From: Homalodisca vitripennis
Lineage: Eukaryota; Arthropoda; Insecta; Hemiptera; Cicadellidae
Reading direction: 5' to 3'
NCBI RefSeq assembly: GCF_021130785.1
Contig: NW_025776806.1
Location: forward strand, 16,351 to 80,350
Length of the DNA stretch: 64,000 nucleotides
The notes under the pieces are model-generated. The model was not told where the DNA came from. It made no database searches and saw only the letters and a program-made list of their open reading frames with translations. The position numbers were made by a program, and so were the translations under genes. Shown piece after piece: positions 11,589-24,651 of this stretch (within the stretch, counting starts at the first letter, position 1; each line of letters begins with the position of its first letter).

Positions 11589-11647
11589 ATTCGAGTGCAT
11601 AGGGTTAAACTTACACCTATGGTATTCATTTAACTACTGACAAATAA

Positions 11648-13792
11648 TCTAATATATATACAACCGCATGTGTAACTGACTGACTGACTGACTCACTCAC
11701 TCACTCACGTATACTAATTCTAACCTACTTCCAGATGAGTTAGAGACTTGAAATTTGGTACACAGATAGCTTTCCACGTGTAACCACCAGGAAAATCCCG
11801 AAAAGTGAGAATTTTTCATTTTCAACCCCTCAAAAAAATTCCCAAAAAATCGCGCATTCTTCACCCCTGCAGGCATTTTTTGTAAGCCGATAGCGGGCGA
11901 ACCGTTCGAGCTAGCTCGGATCTGACGAAAAATTCATGGTCAGGAATGAAGTGAACTACAAAAAAGGTCCAGTGACTTTTTGCTCTATCTTCCATGGTTA
12001 AGCGACAAAACGCTCGAACATTTGAAATTCCAGAGATTTTTTCGATAAAAATAATGTTTCAAGCCCGATAGCGGCCGAACCGTTGGTCGTAGCTCAAATC
12101 TGATTGACCCATCAAATTAGCAAATTGCGCGATCTACAGAAAAGGTCCAGTAATCTTTTGCCCTATCTCGATTGGTTTGGCCGAAAAAAAACGTGATTAT
12201 GTACAATTTTGTTGTAACTTTTACGCGAAACTTTTGTTTTTGGGGTCGATAGCGGCGAAACCATTGGTCGGAGGTCAAAATAAGACTAACGTTTTATTTA
12301 GGGAAATAAGATGACCTACAAAAAAGGTCCAGTGACTTTTTACTATATTTCCCTTAGTTTGACCGCAAAACGCGATTAAGTGAAAATATTGGACATTTTC
12401 GCCTATTCCAGAGATTTTTTCGATAAAAATAATGTTTCAAGCCCGATAGCGGCCGAAACCGTTGGTCGTAGCTCAAATCTGATTGACCCATAAAATTAGC
12501 AAATTGCGCGATCTACAGAAAAGGTCCAGTAATCTTTTGCCCTATCTCGATTGGTTTGGCCGAAAAACGTGATTATGTACAATTTTGTTGTAACTTTTAC
12601 GCGAAACTTTTGTTTTTTGGGGTCGATAGCGGCGAAACCATTGGTCGGAGGTCAAAATAAGACTAACGTTTTATTTAGGAAATAAGATGACCTACAAAAA
12701 AGGTCCAGTGACTTTTTACTATATTTCCCTTAGTTTGACCGCAAAACGCGATTAAGTGAAAATATTGGACATTTTCGCCTAAAAATTTACATTCCGGGCT
12801 TGATAGCGGCTCTAAACGGTTGGTCGTAACTCAAAACAAATTTTAAACGGGATTTAGGAAATCACGTGATCTACAGAAAAGGTTCAGTGACTTCGGGAGT
12901 TGGCTGAGCGTTAGCTAAGCGTCAATAGTAGATAGGGACAGAGGAATATTTATTATGTTCACAGACACAATACCCTCTAAAAAAGGCCCAAGTGTGTCAT
13001 TACCCCCGGTAATATTAACCCCCCCCCCCGGGGATTTCCTGGTATGACCTGATAACCTCCTGTACATTCAACCCCCTGATGTGTTAACCCCCCTGGTAAC
13101 ATTAAACCCCCCCCAGGGAATTTCCTGCCATGACCTCATGTCCGAATTTTACCAGTCACCAAATCTCTTAAAACCCCCCCCCCTGGGAAGATCCTGGTAT
13201 GACCAGATAACCCCCTGGAGACTTATCCCCCGGTAACATTAACCCCCCCTGGGAATTTGTTCATATGACCAGACAATATCCTGACGAAATTAAACCCCCT
13301 CTTGTCTTAACCTCCTTAACATTAATCACCCACCCAGGGAATTTCTCGCCTTGACTAGATAGTCTCCTGGTGATATTAAACCCCCTGTTCGACTTAAAAA
13401 TACTGCCTTGAGGTCGGTTTTTATTATGTTTATACTAAAACAATTCAAGATAGCTGACCCGTGCAGACTTTTCTCCCGAGCTCATTTCTGGCTAAACCAT
13501 AGGTCGTAGATCAGATCTGAGGGCACAATCGAAAGACAAAATTAAATTTCCAACAAGAAAGGTCCAGTCACTTTTTGTCGTATCTCTAACGGTTTAACCG
13601 CAAAATGCCCTCAAAGTCAAAAGTTTTTACGAATTCCGGAAAAAAATCTATGAAAAAGGTCAATTTTTTAAATCCCTTGTCATTTACTTAATGTCCGGAC
13701 TTAAACCAGTCACCGAATTCCGCTTATCCCCGAATTTGCAAGCGTTTACTTTGGGGGCCTGGGGGCGTAGCCCCCAGCGAGCCGAAGGCGAG
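11648..13792 (+). mobile_element. Helitron-like unit 1 (class A with internal duplication)
   Basis: 2,145 bp, non-coding. It is class A by its tail (cttgtcatttacttaatg before the hairpin). It carries an extra ~378-bp tandem copy of an internal block (12027-12404 and 12405-12782). The left neighbour is unique sequence ending CAAATAA, which marks the left edge of the array. Confidence 0.85.
12027..12782 (+). repeat. 378-bp internal tandem duplication in unit 1
   Basis: The block starting ATTCCAGAGATTTTTTCG is repeated with period 378. The same duplication, with the same breakpoint (cattttcgcct joined to attccagag), occurs in units 11 and 13. Confidence 0.8.
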
Positions 13793-15742
13793 TCTAATAT
13801 ACTATACAGCTTGCATGTGAAACTGACTGACTGACTCACTGATATATAGATACAAATTCTAACATAGTTCTAGAAGTGCTAGAAACTTGAAATTTGGCAC
13901 GCAGGTACCTTTTGCCGTATAACCAATAGGAAAAGTCTGAAAACCGGGAATTTTTAATTTTAAACCCCTCAAAAAAATTAAAAACCGGTTGAAACTGGTT
14001 AAAAACTGTAGTAGTTTTTTTGCTTTCGAGCCGTCTAACGACTACACCGTTGGCAGTAGCTCAAATCTAATGTTTGAGGGGTTTTAGCAAATTTTATGAT
14101 CTACAAAAATGGGCACATTATACTTCCCTGCATTTCTACCTGTCCACCCGAAACATGCTCTCAAATTCGAAAATTTTGTCAAATTTTGACGATTTTCGCT
14201 TGTAGATTTTTGTTTGAGGCTCTGTAGCGTCTAAACCGTAGGTTGTAGCTCGGATCTGATGAAAAATCGTTAGTGGGGAATGAAGTGCTCTACAAAAAAG
14301 GACCAGTGACTTTTTACTCTATCTCGATTGGTTTGGCCGCAAAACGCAATTAAGTGAATTGTTTTTGGAAATTTTCGCCTAAAAATTAACATTTCGGGCT
14401 CGATAGCGGCTAAACGGTTGGTCGTAGCTAAAAACAAATTTTCAATGGGATTTAGGAAATTGCGTCATATACAAAAAAAGTTCAGTAACAATTTTGCCCT
14501 ATCCTCAACGGTTTGGCCGCATAACGTGTTTTAAAGTATTGATTTTTTTAAGTTATACGTGAGATTTTGTTTTCTGAGCTTCACTGTGGACAAAACCCTT
14601 AAACTATAGTACATTTTAAAAATTTTAATTTTAATACAAAAATCAGGCGTTCTACAAAAAAGGTCCAGTGAGCTTTTGCTCTACCTACATCGGTTCGGTT
14701 AATAAATGTCAATATTTTAGTAATTTGTATTACCAGGTAATCCCCTGAGTAAATTAAACCCCCCGCAAAATTCATAAAAACAGGCCTAGTGTAGTCTTTT
14801 GTCCTATGCTCTGTACTGCTTAAATTATAGGCTGTAGCTCAAATCTGATGGCATAATCGAAAGACAACATTAAAATTTCCGACAAGAAAGGTCCAGTCAC
14901 TTTTTGTTGTATCTCTAACAGTTAAGCCAAAAAATGGCTTTCAATTCAGAACTTTGATTAAAACTGGAAAACTCAATTTGACCATTTTAGGTGATTTTAA
15001 GATCTATTCGACCACAATTTGTGGGAAATTTGTCCAGTTTTGTATTTTCTGGTCAATAATTCTTCTCCAGGAAAAAACCACGTATTCTGATAACCCTCGA
15101 TAATGCTAATCCCCCTCCCTGGAATTACTCCTGAGTAAATGAAACCCCCTGATCAACTTAATAATCTGATAAAGATAAAAAATGTGTGCAAATCATACCG
15201 GTTCCTGATTTAGTTTGTATTACTATGATAACGAGTGACTAGTATACGTCTATTAGCTCACATCGCGAATTGGCTGAGCGTCAACGAAGCGTCTAAAGTA
15301 CATAAGAAACAGATTGAAATTGAACTATGTTCACAGACACAACACCCTCTAAAAGAGGCCCACGTGTGTCATTAACCCCCGGTAACCTTAAAACCACCCA
15401 CAGGGAATTTTCTGGTATGCCCAGATAATCTCCTGAATAAATTAAACCTCCTGATGTGTTAACCCCCCTGGTAACATTAAACCCCCCAGGGAATTTCCTG
15501 GCATGACCTCATGTCCGAATTTTACCAATCACCATATCTCTTAACCCCCCCTTCCCTTGGGAAGTTCCTGGCATGACCAAATAACCCCCTGATGTCTTAA
15601 CCCTGGTAACATTAAACCCCCCCCCCCAGGGAATTTCCTGGCATGACTTCATGTCCGAATCACCAAATCTCTCTTATCCCCGAATCTGCAGGCGCACATC
15701 ATGGGGGCCTGGGGGCGTAGCCCCCAGCGAGCCGAAGGCGAG
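13793..15742 (+). mobile_element. Helitron-like unit 2 (class C)
   Basis: 1,950 bp, non-coding. The 5' tip TCTAATATACTATACAGC and its interior (with the box ttggctgagcgtcaacgaagc near 15275) differ from class A and match unit 9 almost throughout. Confidence 0.85.
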
Positions 15743-17504
15743 TCTAATATATATACAACCGCATGTGTAAACTGACTGACTGACTCACTCACTCACGTAT
15801 ACTAATTCTAACCTACTTCCAGATGAGTTAGAGACTTGAAATTTGGTACACAGATAGCTTTCCACGTGTAACCACCAGGAAAATCCCGAAAAGTGAGAAT
15901 TTTTCATTTTTCAACCCCTCAAAAAAATTCCCAAAAAATCGCGCATTCTTCACCCCTGCAGGGGCATTGTTTTTTGTAAGCCCGATAGCGGGCGAACCGT
16001 TGGAGCTAGCTCGGATCTGACGGAAAATTCCATGGTCAGGAATGAAGTGAACTACAAAAAAGGTCTAATGACTTTTTGCTCTATCTTCCATGGTTAAGCG
16101 ACAAAACGCTCGAACATTTGAAATTCCAGAGATTTTTTCGATAAAAATAATGTTTCAAGCCCGATAGCGGCCGAACCGTTGGTCGTAGCTCAAATCTGAT
16201 TGACCCATCAAATTAGCAAATTGCGCGATCTACAGAAAAGGTCCAGTAATCTTTTGCCCTATCTCGATTGGTTTGGCCGAAAAAACGTGATTATGTACAA
16301 TTTTGTTGTAACTTTTACGCGAAACTTTTGTTTTTGGGGTCGATAGCGGCGAAACCATTGGTCGGAGGTCAAAATAAGACTAACGTTTTATTTAGGAAAT
16401 AAGATGACCTACAAAAAAGGTCCAGTGACTTTTTACTATATTTCCCTTAGTTTGACCGCAAAACGCGATTAAGTGAAAATATTGGACATTTTCGCCTAAA
16501 AATTTACATTTCCGGGCTTGATAGCGGCTAAAACGGTTGGTCGTAACTCAAAACAAATTTTAAACGGGATTTAGGAAATCACGTGATCTACAGAAAAGGT
16601 TCAGTGACTTCGGGAGTTGGCTGAGCGTTAGCTAAGCGTCAATAGTAGATAGGGACAGAGGAATATTTATTATGTTCACAGACACAATACCCTCTAAAAA
16701 AGGCCCAAGTGTGTCATTAACCCCCGGTAATATTAACCCCCCCCCGGGGATTTCCTGGTATGACCTGATAACCTCCTGTACATTCAACCCCCTGATGTGT
16801 TAACCCCCCTGGTAACATTAAACCCCCCCAGGGAATTTCCTGCCATGACCTCATGTCCGAATTTTACCAGTCACCAAATCTCTTAACCCCCCCCCCTGGG
16901 AAGATCCTGGTATGACCAGATAACCCCCTGGAGACTTATCCCCCGGTAACGTTAACCCCCCCTGGGAATTTGTTCATATGACCAGACAATATCCTGACGA
17001 AATTAAACCCCCTCTTGTCTTAACCTCCTTAACATTAATCACCCCACCCAGGGAATTTCTCGCCTTGACTAGATAGTCCTCCTGGTGATATTAAACCCCC
17101 TGTTCGACTTAAAATACTGCCTTGAGGTCGGTTTTTATTATGTTTTATACTAAACAATTCAAGATAGCTGACCCGTGCAGACTTTTCTCCCGAGCTCATT
17201 TCTGGCTAAACCATAGGTCGTAGATCAAATCTGAGGGCACAATCGAAAGACAAAATTAAATTTCCAACAAGAAAGGTCCAGTCACTTTTTGTCGTATCTC
17301 TAACGGTTTAACCGCCAAAATGCCCTCAAAGTCAAAAGTTTTTACGAATCCGGAAAAAAATCTATGAAAAAGGTCAATTTTTAAATCCCTTGTCATTTAC
17401 TTAATGTCCGGACTTAACCAGTCACCGAATTCCGCTTATCCCCGAATTTGCAAGCGTTTACTTTGGGGGCCTGGGGGCGTAGCCCCCAGCGAGCCGAAGG
17501 CGAG
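15743..17504 (+). mobile_element. Helitron-like unit 3 (class A)
   Basis: 1,762 bp, non-coding, nearly identical to units 4, 7, 8 and 12. It contains the ~180-bp subrepeats in the first half and C-tract blocks in the second half. Confidence 0.85.
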
Positions 17505-19257
17505 TCTAATATATATACAACCGCATGTGTAACTGACTGACTGACTCACTCACTCACGTATACTAATTCTAACCTACTTCCAGATGAGTTAGAGACTTGA
17601 AATTTGGTACACAGATAGCTTTCCACGTGTAACCACCAGGAAAATCCCGAAAAGTGAGAATTTTTCATTTTCAACCCCTCAAAAAAATTCCCAAAAAATC
17701 GCGCATTCTTCACCCCTGCAGGCATTTTTTGTAAGCCCGATAGCGGGCGAACCGTTGGAGCTAGCTCGGATCTGACGGAAAATTCATGGTCAGGAATGAA
17801 GTGAACTACAAAAAAGGTCTAATGACTTTTTGCTCTATCTTCCATGGTTAAGCGACAAAACGCTCGAACATTTGAAATTCCAGAGATTTTTTTCGATAAA
17901 AATAATGTTTCAAGCCCGATAGCGGCCGAACCGTTGGTCGTAGCTCAAATCTGATTGACCCATAAAATTAGCAAATTGCGCGATCTACAGAAAAGGTCCA
18001 GTAATCTTTTGCCCTATCTCGATTGGTTTGGCCGAAAAAACGTGATTATGTACAATTTTGTTGTAACTTTTACGCGAAACTTTTGTTTTTGGGGTCGATA
18101 GCGGCGAAACCATTGGTCGGAGGTCAAAATAAGACTAACGTTTTATTTAGGAAATAAGATGACCTACAAAAAAGGTCCAGTGACTTTTTACTATATTTCC
18201 CTTAGTTTGACCGCAAAACGCGATTAAGTGAAAATATTGGACATTTTCGCCTAAAAATTTACATTCCGGGCTTGATAGCGGCTAAACGGTTGGTCGTAAC
18301 TCAAAACAAATTTTAAACGGGATTTAGGAAATCACGTGATCTACAGAAAAGGTTTCAGTGACTTCGGGAGTTGGCTGAGCGTTAGCTAAGCGTCAATAGT
18401 AGATAGGGACAGAGGAATATTTATTATGTTCACAGACACAATACCCTCTAAAAAAGGCCCAAGTGTGTCATTAACCCCCGGTAATATTAACCCCCCCCCC
18501 CGGGGATTTCCTGGTATGACCTGATAACCTCCTGTACATTCAACCCCCTGATGTGTTAACCCCCCTGGTAACATTAAACCCCCCCAGGGAATTTCCTGCC
18601 ATGACCTCATGTCCGAATTTTACCAGTCACCAAATCTCTTAACCCCCCCCCCTGGGAAGATCCTGGTATGACCAGATAACCCCCTGGAGACTTATCCCCC
18701 GGTAACGTTAACCCCCCCTGGGAATTTGTTCATATGACCAGACAATATCCTGACGAAATTAAACCCCCTCTTGTCTTAACCTCCTTAACATTAATCACCC
18801 ACCCAGGGAATTTCTCGCCTTGACTAGATAGTCTCCTGGTGATATTAAACCCCTGTTCGACTTAAAATACTGCCTTGAGGTCGGTTTTTTATTATGTTTT
18901 ATACTAAACAATTCAAGATAGCTGACCCGTGCAGACTTTTCTCCCGAGCTCATTTCTGGCTAAACCATAGGTCGTAGATCAAATCTGAGGGCACAATCGA
19001 AAGACAAAATTAAATTTCCAACAAGAAAGGTCCAGTCACTTTTTGTCGTATCTCTAACGGTTTAACCGCAAAATGCCCTCAAAGTCAAAAGTTTTTACGA
19101 ATCCGGAAAAAAATCTATGAAAAAGGTCAATTTTTAAATCCCTTGTCATTTACTTAATGTCCGGACTTAACCAGTCACCGAATTCCGCTTATCCCCGAAT
19201 TTGCAAGCGTTTACTTTGGGGGCCTGGGGGCGTAGCCCCCAGCGAGCCGAAGGCGAG
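17505..19257 (+). mobile_element. Helitron-like unit 4 (class A)
   Basis: 1,753 bp, non-coding. It differs from unit 3 mainly by 1-2 base indels in homopolymers. Its right neighbour is the coding unit. Confidence 0.85.
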
Positions 19258-20644
19258 TCTAATATACTATACAGCCGCATATGTAACTGACTGACTGACT
19301 GACTGACTGACTGACTGACTGACTGATAGGGTATACAAATTCCAACCCACTTCTAGAAGTGCTGGAAACACCAAATTTCGTACACACGTAGGTGGATTCT
19401 TCAAACCACCGGGAAAAGTCTGAAAACCGGATTTTTTTTACTTTTGAAACCCCTCAAAAAAATTCCCGAACGGACCCCTGTTTTGCTCTTGCAGGCTGCC
19501 CTTTGAAGCTCGATAGCGGGCGAACCGTAGGAGCTAGCTTCGATATGACGAAAAATTCATGGTCAGGAATGAAGTGAACTACAAAAAAGGTCCAGTGACT
19601 TTTTGCTCTAACTCCATCGGTTCGGCTGCAAAACGCGATTACATTAAAATATTTTGATATTTTCGCCTAAAAATTTACCTTTCGGGCTCGATAGCGGCTA
19701 AACGGTTGGTCGTAGCTCAAAACAAATTTTCAATGGGATTTAGGAAATTGCGTGATCTACAAAAAAGGTTCCAGTAAACATTTTGCCCTATCATCAACGG
19801 TTTGGCCGCATAACGCGTTTTAAAGTATTGATTTTTTGAGATTGAGTTCAGAATTTAGTTTCTGGGCTCTGTGTTAGAGGAACCTTTATAGTTAGGGTAG
19901 ATAAAAAATCGTAATTTAATACGAAACAATGAGGTCTACAAAAAAGGTCCAGTGACTTTTCACTCTCTCTCCATTGGTTTGGCTTGCAAAACGCGTTTGA
20001 ACAAAAATTTCTTTTCTATTTTCCAACAATATTTTACTCCTGATCCGATAGCGACCGATCGATCATCAATAGTACAAATGTTTTTTCCTTTGTCTGTTAG
20101 AAAATGAGGAGATCTACAAAAAAGGTCCTATGCACGTTTCCCGTATCTTTAACGGTTAACCAGAAAATCGGAATAATATAACATTAATAGATAGGGACGG
20201 ATTGCTGTTTTTACTGTGCAGACTTTTAGTAAATAATAAATAGCGGCCGAACTAGAGGTATATCAAAATTCTGAGGGCAGAACACCCAAAACAAATTATA
20301 TTTCCTACAAGAAATGTCCAGTCACTTTTTATCATATCTTCAACGGTTAAGCGACAATACGTCTTCAAAGTTAAAAGTTTGGTTCACGTCGTAAAATTCA
20401 GTCTATCCCTAACTACTAATCTTGAAATGCAGGGTTTGGCTAGCTAGCTCTGTACGGTACGTAACAGAGTACCTTAGGCCGTGTGAAACAGAGGCTGATC
20501 CTTTCGTAAATTCGTAGATAGGGACGGAGGAATTTTCGGATACTAAATATTCTTTGGCTTTGTATTGTTGGAACACTTCTACATTAGTCTTCAAAGTTAA
20601 ATTTTTCTTTTAACTATTGTGATAATTCGCTTGTTCACGGTACT

Positions 20645-21196
20645 ATGTCCTTTTATTGCGTTGCTAAGGGCTCTTTCCATCAGGGTAACGAGCAGCTGTT
20701 TCCGAGGAGCAAAAACACTCAATGCACTGCGATTTCGGCCTGTTGCCCTTGTATGGAAGGCCCTTGGATTGGAATTTTCTACAGCGGCCATCGATACTAT
20801 TCTCATCACTAGCGATAGTATTTACAATAAATTGTGGGATGAGAATCGTATGGGTGGAAACCGGTACTTGTGCTCCGATGAACTTCCCGCTAATTTTGTC
20901 ATCGAGGGACAGTCCGTAGCCGTTGCAGAAAATACATTTGTACATGATGCCCTATACCCCCTTGAAACGATCAGATATGGACGACTGCGTTATGTCTTTG
21001 TCCAATGTTTTGGAGTGTTTAATGGCCGAGTGCCTTCAGAACATTGGATTCCTCTTCACTGGACAAACAGTTACAGTTGCTTTTTGGCGTTCCCAGGAGC
21101 AGCTGTATCTGTTTGATCCTCATCCAGTGAATGAGGAGAGAAATTATGATCTGGCTAATGAGAACAACAACCTGGCGCGGCTCTTCCAGTGCGAGA
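20645..21196 (+). pseudogene. Helitron replicase, part 1: N-terminal cysteine-protease-like domain
   Basis: The best start is ATG 20645, MSFYCVAKGSFHQGNEQLF, leading into SKNTQCTAIS. The HQGN...QC pattern is that of the catalytic cysteine region of C76/OTU-like peptidases. After a frame change near 20740 the domain continues VALVWKALGLEFSTAAIDT, LITSDSIYNKLWDEN and YLCSDELPANF. After another near 20950 it reads FTGQTVTVAFWRSQEQ, then LYLFDPH, which would supply the Asp/His of the triad. Domains of this fold occur in Helitron/Helentron proteins of animals, usually described as OTU-like; their role is unknown and may be processing of the polyprotein or removal of ubiquitin-like tags. The ORF runs straight into the hAT insertion at 21197, and the next Helitron codons are at 25366. 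Confidence 0.7.
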
Positions 21197-21399
21197 TAGA
21201 GATGGAAAATGTCGTTGTTTAGCTGCAACGCGTTGCGACGTTATTCTGCCAACCGATAACAGGTTGCGGCAACGTGTTATTTTAGCAACTGTTATCGGCT
21301 GACCGTTGCGCCTCGTCTATCCATTGCGCAACGTTGGTTCAATAACGTTTTTCCAGTGGCTGTTACCTATAGAACGTTACTGAAATACCGTTACTAAAA

Positions 21400-22514
21400 C
21401 ATGGACCACCATTCAGTTAACGGACTTTGTTACTATTATTAAGTGTACAAAAATTCGTCATTTAGCTGCTTAGTCTAGTTACTATAATTTATTTTGAGAT
21501 AATTAAAAGTATCTTTTGGTTCAATTAAGTACAAAATACAGAATCGGGTTTTTATTGTTTGAATGTAAACATTTCACAGCGCATTGTACATTTACACTAT
21601 AGATAAACATTAAAATATTCAAACTGAAAAAATGAAATATTTTAGTGTATTAAATATAATTTACACTAGGGATTACTTTATAAAAGCTATAGACAAAATA
21701 ATACAAAACCAAATAAAACGTTTCTGTAAATATTATTATATTAAATGAACACACCCTAGGCTTTTTTTATAAAAGTAATTTATATACAAGACTAAAAGTT
21801 CTTTAAAATACATTTATCTTAAAAAATAACGTGTTTTTAATTGCCCAAATTGGTATTTACACGGAAAATTGACAGTAAAATAAAACCGTTAAATACGTGT
21901 TAGTTACACTACTAGTATGTAAATGAAGAATACATTAAATGGATACATTACATCTAAAAATATAATTTTTACGAATGTGAAATACATATTTGATTATAAA
22001 ATATATTGAAATAATTATAGCCTACAAACTTAAGTAAGATTTTGTAAGTGTAAAGTAAAAACGTTGGACAGTGATATTTAGCTATAAAAATGTACTGCTG
22101 TGATGTATACATACATATTTAACTGATAACTTATATTAACTACAACAAATAGTAACACAAATGACGTTTATAATTGCAAAATGTATACATAAAAAACTAT
22201 TTATCACAATATAAACAAAATGGTTAACACTGCTATTTCTAATTAAATCATATAGGAACACTTTATAAATTACAAATATATACATACATAAACATATTGT
22301 TCAAATGTACATTACAATTACACTGTCAAATATTGTACTTTAGATTAAATGAAGATACACGAATGTATGGAGATTCAAAGACACAATTAAGCATATTTAG
22401 AAAATAAAATGGGCAATATAACCAAACTGTACACTATGGCTTCATATAAGATTAATTGCAAAGAAAATGAATTACATAATTTCATATATTTAACTTGCAG
22501 AACTTATATATAAC
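21400..22514. other. AT-rich interior of the hAT element, 3' of its transposase
   Basis: About 1.1 kb of very AT-rich sequence with no ORF, between the left subterminal repeats and the end of the transposase gene. It probably includes the transposase 3' UTR. Confidence 0.5.
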
Positions 22515-24651
22515 TTAAATTTTTTGATTTCTATTTACTGTAGAAGATTTAGATTTCCATTCAAAAAACAGCAACTGCTCTGCTCGTTTTGAACTCAGTC
22601 TTGATCGGCGTTCTGTCAAAAAATTTCCTGCTTTAGAAAAAAGTCGTTCACATGGGACGGATGTAGCCATGACGTTAAATTTTAATTTCACCAATTTGCT
22701 CATAATAGGGTTATACATGTTGATTCTCTTTCCACCAGCCCATAGGATCTTTTTTCCGTCCTAGATAGCTGTCATCTAAGTACCGGTTCAACTCGACAAT
22801 TGCAGCGGAGGTCTTCGTACCTGAAACCAATTCCTTCATAGCAGTGAACTCCAAAAAGCTTACAACGCGTTAAAGTTAAAACAAAAAGTAAATACGTGTA
22901 GTTACAAGTAAAAACCCTAATTTAATTTATTGAAAATTCTAAATTTATGAATAAAATTTTAAAGCGGTTACCTGTAGGTTTCTCCTTGGCAATTATGTTG
23001 TCAACGTCCTCCCAGACGGAAAATTTTGCGGAATCTACGTTGCCATCTTTGTTTTGAGTGTTACCAATTTCTTCATCATCTGCTGTGCAAGGTTTGCCAT
23101 GTGTCTCTGTCCAGATTGCAGCTAAAAGTTCTGTACATGTTTTTTTGATCAATTGCTTTGCAGTTTCGTCTTTGAAGACAGCAAGTTTGAATCTGGGATC
23201 TAAAAGAGTAGCAAGTGCTATTGTTTTGCTGTGTTCAACATTTTCCATGCGTTTTCTCGAGACCATGCAGCAGTTCATTAATAATATTTTGAATAAACTG
23301 GTTTGAATGGCTCCTTTTGCATTTTTTTACACACGGACATCAGGCCTCTTGTTAGGGGTATCACTTGGCTACCTGTCACGTAGCGTTCCCCACTAATCTG
23401 TGAAGTGACCTCCTCAAAAGGACGTAAGATTGTGCTTAGCTCTTTGCATAATCCCCACTCTTCCTCTGACAAAAACAGGTAAATTTTTTATTTATTAAAG
23501 CGATAGTAGTTTTTACCGCGTCCTGCAGCTCTACAAATCTGGAAACCATATAAAATGTAGAGTTCCATCTCGTTGAAACCTCTTGAATAAGTTTTTTTGG
23601 CTCAAGGCCCATATTTTTCTGGGATATCAACAGTTTTTCAGTTGCATTTGTGCTCCTTTTAAAAAAAGTCACTATCAATTTTATTTTGTCAATTAACATT
23701 TTTACCAGCTTTAACGCATCCTGAAGAATCAAGTTTAAGGTATGGGCAAAACAACCAAAGTGCTTCAATTTCAAGTCCTTTTGTACCGCCCCTTTGATGT
23801 TACTGGCATTGTCTGATACTACGACTAAAATCTTATCAAATAAATGAAATTTGTCAACAATAGTTTTGATCTCTTTTGCTAGATTAGCACTTGTGTGAGA
23901 ATCAGACATTTTAGAACATTCCAACAATATCGACTTTATTTCATAATTTTCTGAAATGTAATGGACAGTTACACCCAAATAACTTTCAACATTTGTAGAA
24001 GTCCAGGTATCAGTGGTTAGACATACACTTTGTACTGAGTTTAACTCATTCCGAACAAAATTCAAGCATCTCTCATGTTCAGCTGGAATCATACTATTGG
24101 AAATTGTTTTTTCTACTTGGCAATTTATATTGCGGGATTCAAAGCCGACACAAAGTTAACAAAACCTCTGTCTTCGACAATTGAAAATGGCTGCTGAAAG
24201 TCAGTAATAAACAACTGTAAGAGAAGTTTATCGAGTTTTTTACGTTGAGTCTCACTCAGCTTTTTAGATTGGGGTAAAAATGATCTAATACTTGACTGGT
24301 TACCGTCACTAGAAGATGAAAAATATGCACTTAGTGGATTTGAATTGGTTAGCGCTTCTGAACTTGGTTGTTCGGGTTTCATTACGTAAAATTGATGTAG
24401 AGCCTATTGTAGAGTTTTTAGTAGAAATTAAAGCTGTCGTAGGGCTTGGCAAGTTAGTTGAAGTTTTATCTTTTTTTGGTAAATTTACAGTAGGATGGCG
24501 CTTTTCAATGTGGTGTCTAAGATTAGTTATAGTTGACTTATAATTTAATACTTGCCCACATAAATCGCACTTAGCAGTTTTTTATGTCAGCGTCAACCAC
24601 AGTATAGTATGTCCACAAGTAACTGGTTTTTTGCTTCTTGTTACCACTCAT
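22515..24651 (-). pseudogene. hAT transposase with BED zinc finger, broken
   Basis: The likely start on the reverse strand is ATG at 24649-24651 (MSGNKKQKTSYLWTYYT), which after a frame change gives a BED finger (CDLCGQVLNYK, then LRHHIEKRH). A serine-rich linker follows (24125-24382). The RNase H core is in 23436-24092: LTTDTWTSTNVESYLG (first Asp), VVSDNASNIKGAV (second Asp), CFAHTLNLILQDAL (C-x2-H motif) and EVSTRWNSTFYM. Further parts are FEEVTSQISGERYVTGSQ (23278-23472) and ATLLDPRFK (22922-23278). The hAT dimerisation region, PCERLFSKAGNFLTERRSRL, is at 22515-22718 and carries the C-terminal part of the active site. A GT-AG intron may lie between about 22965 and 22870. Several frame changes make it inactive as written. 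The family resemblance is to ZBED1-like hAT proteins. Confidence 0.88.

Larger units (their letters stand above)
8760..11608 (+). mobile_element. piggyBac element with intact ends (2.85 kb)
   Basis: TTAA duplications flank the element at 8760-8763 and 11605-11608. Inverted termini begin CCCTTTCTACTCGAATAG on the left and CCCTATGCACTCGAATGG on the complement of the right end, 14 of 18 matching. Inside each end are 17-bp palindromic blocks of the form GGCCACT-n3-AGTGGCC: three on the left (8813-8829, 8890-8906, 8934-8950) and two on the right (11495-11511, 11572-11588). The single cargo gene is a transposase at 9341-11184. Both ends being present points to insertion of a complete element whose gene later decayed or carries sequence errors. 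Confidence 0.9.
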
